From an uncultured Phycisphaerales bacterium (GTDB lineage: Bacteria; Planctomycetota; Phycisphaerae; Tepidisphaerales; Tepidisphaeraceae): DNA of 64,000 nucleotides. Under the pieces are notes generated by a model. It had not been told where the DNA came from and made no database searches. It saw only the letters and a list, made by a program, of their open reading frames with translations. Location of the stretch: positions 1-64,000 of the forward strand of contig CAIQIQ010000140.1 in the NCBI GenBank assembly GCA_903871935.1, given 5' to 3'. The position numbers and the translations under genes were made by a program. The first letter of the stretch is position 1, and every line of letters starts with the position of its first letter. Of the stretch, positions 60,376 through 64,000 are shown one piece after another.

Positions 60376-61638
60376 TCAGCGGCCCATCGCCTTGCCTGCT
60401 ACATATGCTGTTGACCAGGCCCACTGGAAATTGAAGCCGCCGATGCGGCCTTCGCAGTTGAGGATTTCGCCGATCAGGAATAGGCCGGGCACTTTGCGCG
60501 ATTCCATGGTGCGGAAATCGATCTCCGCGAGCGGGACTCCGCCGGCCGTCACTTCCGCGTAGTTCCAACCGCGGGGCTGCGTTACGGGTAGATGCAGGTT
60601 TGTGATTCCGTGGACCAGAGCCCGTCGGCTATCGCGCGAGAGTTGGCCGGCCGGCTGGGTCGCGGCTAATCCCGCATGTACCATCAGAGCCAGAGAAAGC
60701 CGTTCGGGAAAGTGCTCTCCGAGCAGCGTCAGCAGTCCGGCCTTGGGACGGGCGGAGCAGGTGGATACCAGCCACTTCTCAACGGCCTCAAACGTCTGAC
60801 CCGGCAGGAGGTTGCATCGCAGTTCAGGGGTTAGGCCGGCGTCGGCCGCCATGACCCAATGCCGGCTGGCGTCCATGACGACTGGGCCGGAGATGCCGAA
60901 ATGGGTGAAGAGAAGTTGCCCGCGGCGATGGTCGATCCGCTTGCCTTGTGCGAATGTCGAAAGCTCGGTCTTCAGGCTGATTCCGCTCAGATCGGCATGG
61001 AAGAATCTCGGATCAAGCATGAGCGGAACCAATGCCTGATGCGTGTCGGTTACCGTGTGGCCCAGTCGCCGCACGATGTCCCAGCCGATGCCATCGCTGC
61101 CGCTCTTGGGTAGGGATCGGCCGCCTGTGGCAAGGATGACGTGTCGGGCTGTCACGGTCACATTCACGCCCATAGCGCTGGTTGCCAGGGCCGCGAGCTT
61201 AAGTGAGCCATCAGAACAGCGCGCGATGTCCGTGACCTTGCACTCCGTTTCAATCGCCACGCCCAATTCGCGGCATCGGTTCACCAGCGCATTGACCACG
61301 GTATGGGCAGAGTCGGTCACAGGAAAAAGCTTTCCGGTGTCCTCACGTTTTAGTTCAACGCCGATGGAGGCGAACCAGCGCACGGTGGCCGCAGCATCGA
61401 ATGCCGCGAGGATGTTCCGCACGATGTTCCGCGAGCCGTTGAAATCGTCCGCCGTCACTTTCTCGTGTGTGACATTGCAGCGCCCGCCACCGGAGGCGAG
61501 GATCTTTGTGCCGCATTGGCGTGTGCCCTCAAGGAGGACGATGCGCTTGGTATCCGAAGCTTTCTCGGCCGCGAAGATTGCTGCTGCCAGGCCGGCCGCT
61601 CCTCCGCCGACAATGACGATATCCGCCGCCTCAATCAT
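60376..61638 (-). CDS. HI0933-family FAD-dependent oxidoreductase
   Basis: A 420-residue flavoprotein. The FAD-binding site is VIVGGGAAGLAAAI, ILASGGGRCNVT follows and ILATGGRSLPKSGSDG contacts the cofactor; GTAPGLFLIGEIL-type VPGLFLIGEILNCEG ends it. The reaction of the family in most bacteria is not known. Its start overlaps the upstream cysteine desulfurase by eight bases. Confidence 0.87.
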   Translation of the reverse strand: MIEAADIVIVGGGAAGLAAAIFAAEKASDTKRIVLLEGTRQCGTKILASGGGRCNVTHEKVTADDFNGSRNIVRNILAAFDAAATVRWFASIGVELKREDTGKLFPVTDSAHTVVNALVNRCRELGVAIETECKVTDIARCSDGSLKLAALATSAMGVNVTVTARHVILATGGRSLPKSGSDGIGWDIVRRLGHTVTDTHQALVPLMLDPRFFHADLSGISLKTELSTFAQGKRIDHRRGQLLFTHFGISGPVVMDASRHWVMAADAGLTPELRCNLLPGQTFEAVEKWLVSTCSARPKAGLLTLLGEHFPERLSLALMVHAGLAATQPAGQLSRDSRRALVHGITNLHLPVTQPRGWNYAEVTAGGVPLAEIDFRTMESRKVPGLFLIGEILNCEGRIGGFNFQWAWSTAYVAGKAMGR

Positions 61639-62857
61639 GGTGCTTATCCCGCGGCCATTGCACCGTGTCTGGATTGATCCCTTCCATGGCCATCTCGTAC
61701 AACGGACTCATCTCGCGCAGGCGGGTGAGGTTCGCCGTGAGTCTCTCCACAACGTAGTCGATCTGCTGCTCTGTATTGAATCGACCTATGCCAAAGCGGA
61801 TGGACGAGTGGGCATGGGCGGCATTAAGCCCCATGGCCGCCAGCACATATGAGGGCTCCAGGTTTGCTGATGTGCAGGCAGACCCGGATGAAACAGCGAC
61901 TTCCGGCATCGCAAGCATGATACTCTCCCCTTCGGCGTACGCGAACGACAGGTTCGAGGTGTGCGGCAGGCGGTTGTCGGTGCTTCCATTGATGCTCACA
62001 TAGCGGTTGCGTGCCAGGATGCCCTGATCAAGGCGATCACGCAGACTCTGCATCCGTGCCATCTCATCTTGCATTGCCATCTGAGCAAGGCGGCATGCCT
62101 CGCCCAGCCCCACGATTCCAGGGACATTCAGCGTGCCGGAGCGGAACCCGCGCTCATGCCCGCCGCCGTCCAACTGGGCGCATACGACGGCGCGTTTCCC
62201 TCGCCGACGGAGAAAAAGACTCCCGACCCCTTTTGGTCCGTACAGCTTGTGGGCCGAGAGGGATAGCATGTCGATTGCATCGTTATCCACGTTTACCGGA
62301 AGATGCCCAACGGCTTGGGTGGCATCGCTATGGAACGGGATGCCGCGTTCCTGGCAGATGTGACCGATCTCGCGAATCGGTTGCAGGGTCCCGGTCTCAT
62401 TGTTCGCGTACATGATCGAGACCAGGATCGTGTCCGGCCGGATGGCGGCCGCAAGTTCGTCGAGTCTGATTCGCCCGGTTGAATCGACGCCAAGGATGGT
62501 CACGTCATAGCCGCTCAACTGAAGCTTCTTGCAGGGATCCAGCACCGCTTTGTGCTCGGTTGCCTGGGTGATGATGTGGCGGCCCTTCTTCGCGTAGTTC
62601 TCGGCGGCTCCCTTGATCGCCAGGTTGTTTGATTCGGTGGCTCCGCTGGTGAAGACGATCTCGGCGGGTGCGGCGCCAATTAGCGCTGCAACCTGCTCGC
62701 GTGCCGCAGCAACAGCCTTGGCGGCCTCATGCCCAAACGCATGCGACCGGCTGGCGGCATTGCCATACACTTCGCAAAAGTAGGGACGCATCATCTCGAA
62801 TACGCGCGGATCTACCGGCGTCGTGGCGTTGTGGTCAAGATAAATGGGCGCATCCAT
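61631..62857 (-). CDS. Cysteine desulfurase (NifS/IscS class)
   Basis: A 408-residue PLP enzyme that takes sulfur from cysteine for iron-sulfur clusters and tRNA thiolation. Motifs are YLDHNATTPVD, FTSGATESNNLAIKG, SLSAHKLYGPKGVGSLFL (PLP Lys) and SSGSACTSANLEPSYVL (catalytic Cys). The start at 62857 is from family alignment; the frame is open to 62956. No iscU partner is next to it. Confidence 0.94.
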   Translation of the reverse strand: MDAPIYLDHNATTPVDPRVFEMMRPYFCEVYGNAASRSHAFGHEAAKAVAAAREQVAALIGAAPAEIVFTSGATESNNLAIKGAAENYAKKGRHIITQATEHKAVLDPCKKLQLSGYDVTILGVDSTGRIRLDELAAAIRPDTILVSIMYANNETGTLQPIREIGHICQERGIPFHSDATQAVGHLPVNVDNDAIDMLSLSAHKLYGPKGVGSLFLRRRGKRAVVCAQLDGGGHERGFRSGTLNVPGIVGLGEACRLAQMAMQDEMARMQSLRDRLDQGILARNRYVSINGSTDNRLPHTSNLSFAYAEGESIMLAMPEVAVSSGSACTSANLEPSYVLAAMGLNAAHAHSSIRFGIGRFNTEQQIDYVVERLTANLTRLREMSPLYEMAMEGINPDTVQWPRDKHHD

Positions 62858-62995
62858 CAATTGCACCGTATGGTAGCTCGGGGAGCGATGCAAGAGGGGA
62901 TCCATCTGACTCGTTGGCGCGCAAAGCAGAGGCGGCATGGAGAGGATGGTCTCCATGCCGCCGTCATCACATACAGGCTCGTGTTTAGCGCAGGC

Positions 62996-64000
62996 TCACT
63001 TCTTTACTTCGTACTCGGCGTCGATGACATCGTCATCCTTCTTACCGCCGCCAGCGCCGGGTTGGGGGCCCTGGCCGGGTTGCGGGCCTGCGCCCGCGCC
63101 GCCTGGGGCAGCGCCACCGGGTGCGGCACCGGCTGCACCTGCCGCTCCGGACTTGGCGTAGATCGCCTCGCCGAGTTTGGATGCAGCCTGATTGACGCTG
63201 TCGATCGCCTTCTTGATTCTGTCCGGATCTTCGCTCTTGGCGGCTTCCTTGAGGTTGTTCAGTTCGGCTTCCAAGGCGCCGCGGACGTCGGCGCCAACCT
63301 TGTCTCCGTGCTCCTTGAGCTGTTTCTCCATGTTGTAGACCATCGCATCGGCCTGATTGCGAAGATCAATCACCTCACGGCGTTTCTTGTCTTCGGTTTC
63401 GTGGGCCTGCGCCTCGTTTTTCATCTTCTCGATCTCTTCCTTGGAGAGGCCGCCGGCGTTCTGGACCGTGATCTTGTTCTCCTTTCCGGTCCCGTTGTCT
63501 TTGGCACTCACTGAGAGGATGCCGTTGACGTCGATGTTGAATGTCACCTCGATCTGCGGCAGGCCACGTGGAGCGGGCGCGATGCCTTCGAGGTTAAAGG
63601 TGCCGAGCAGACGGTTATCGCGCGCCATGGGGCGCTCGCCCTGCAGCACGTTGATCGTCACCGACGGCTGATTGTCGGATGCGGTCGAGAAGATCTCCTT
63701 CTTGCTCGTCGGGATCGTTGTGTTGCGCGAGATCAGCGTTGTCATCACGCCGCCAAGAGTCTCAACACCCAGCGACAGGGGGGTCGCATCCAGCACGAGG
63801 ATATCTTTCACCTCGCCGGTTGCGATGCCGCCCTGGACTGCAGCGCCGATCGCCACGACCTCGTCCGGGTTCACCGACTGGTTGGGCTCTTTGCCCGGGA
63901 AAAGTTCTTTCACCAGTTTCTTGACCATCGGGACACGCGTGGAACCGCCCACCAGCACCACTTCGTCGACCTGGTTCGGCTGCAGCTTGGCATCGCGCAG
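62996..64000 (-). CDS. dnaK: Molecular chaperone DnaK, C-terminal part (5' partial)
   Basis: 334 residues of DnaK are visible; the ATPase N-terminus lies beyond the window edge. [13 protein letters not shown] (end of the nucleotide domain), the substrate-binding strand [16 protein letters not shown] and [20 protein letters not shown], and the helical lid are present. It ends with a Gly/Pro/Gln-rich tail and [13 protein letters not shown], a normal DnaK terminus. Confidence 0.97.
   Translation of the reverse strand: MRDAKLQPNQVDEVVLVGGSTRVPMVKKLVKELFPGKEPNQSVNPDEVVAIGAAVQGGIATGEVKDILVLDATPLSLGVETLGGVMTTLISRNTTIPTSKKEIFSTASDNQPSVTINVLQGERPMARDNRLLGTFNLEGIAPAPRGLPQIEVTFNIDVNGILSVSAKDNGTGKENKITVQNAGGLSKEEIEKMKNEAQAHETEDKKRREVIDLRNQADAMVYNMEKQLKEHGDKVGADVRGALEAELNNLKEAAKSEDPDRIKKAIDSVNQAASKLGEAIYAKSGAAGAAGAAPGGAAPGGAGAGPQPGQGPQPGAGGGKKDDDVIDAEYEVKK

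Overview
The window is about 64 kb of high-GC, gene-dense bacterial chromosome. It is most likely from a Planctomycetota member, probably class Phycisphaerae or a relative. This is inferred from the gene mix: a secreted cadherin/dockerin-type protein, a sulfatase maturase, a fused type I 3-dehydroquinate dehydratase/shikimate dehydrogenase, an rsmH gene outside any division cluster, a deoxyhypusine-synthase-like gene, many CehA/TIM-barrel/Gfo-Idh type enzymes, and several small conserved-looking proteins of unknown role. No prophage, CRISPR array, rRNA or complete insertion sequence was seen. The first gene and dnaK are cut by the window edges.

Layout. 0-1.7 kb: end of a repeat-rich secreted protein with a dockerin-like tail. 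1.7-9.5 kb (minus strand): a lipoprotein amidase, then a Kai-type clock cluster read as CheB-CheR-PAS hybrid kinase, kaiC, kaiB1, kaiB2. 9.6-10.4 kb: a small unknown ORF and tRNA-Phe with a clear promoter and terminator. 10.5-24.3 kb: SGNH hydrolase, pabB-pabC operon, unknown planctomycete-style proteins, two minus-strand oxidoreductase/TIM-barrel genes, a thioredoxin-fold/TPR protein, a CehA-type metallohydrolase, rsmH and an atypical sigma-70 factor. 24.7-35.2 kb: nadD, TIM-barrel isomerase, glutamine amidotransferase, membrane protein, receiver-only response regulator, deoxyhypusine synthase homologue, clpS, sulfatase maturase, def and a TPR protein, followed by an IS66 transposase relic. 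35.5-42 kb (minus strand): a branched-chain amino acid ABC operon (livJ, livH, livM, livG) with a toxin-antitoxin pair between livJ and livH and no livF. 42-53 kb: moxR, DUF2203, thyA-folA, FMN reductase, LOG protein, HAD phosphatase, aroDE, PIG-L deacetylase, dapA, pdxJ and a second TIM-barrel isomerase. 53-64 kb: a VTT-domain membrane protein, trpE, unknown proteins, rnr, a flavoprotein, cysteine desulfurase and the C-terminal part of dnaK.

How the genes work together. Chorismate use is well represented (aroDE, trpE, pabB, pabC), and pabB/pabC with thyA/folA give a folate theme. The Kai cluster is the most unusual system: KaiC with two tandem KaiB paralogues, its own strong promoter, and a very large CheB-CheR-kinase-receiver protein just upstream that could be its input or output. 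No kaiA is present.

Limits. All calls are by reading motifs; no database search was run. Starts were chosen from ribosome binding sites and family length and can be off. Many small proteins cannot be assigned a function.
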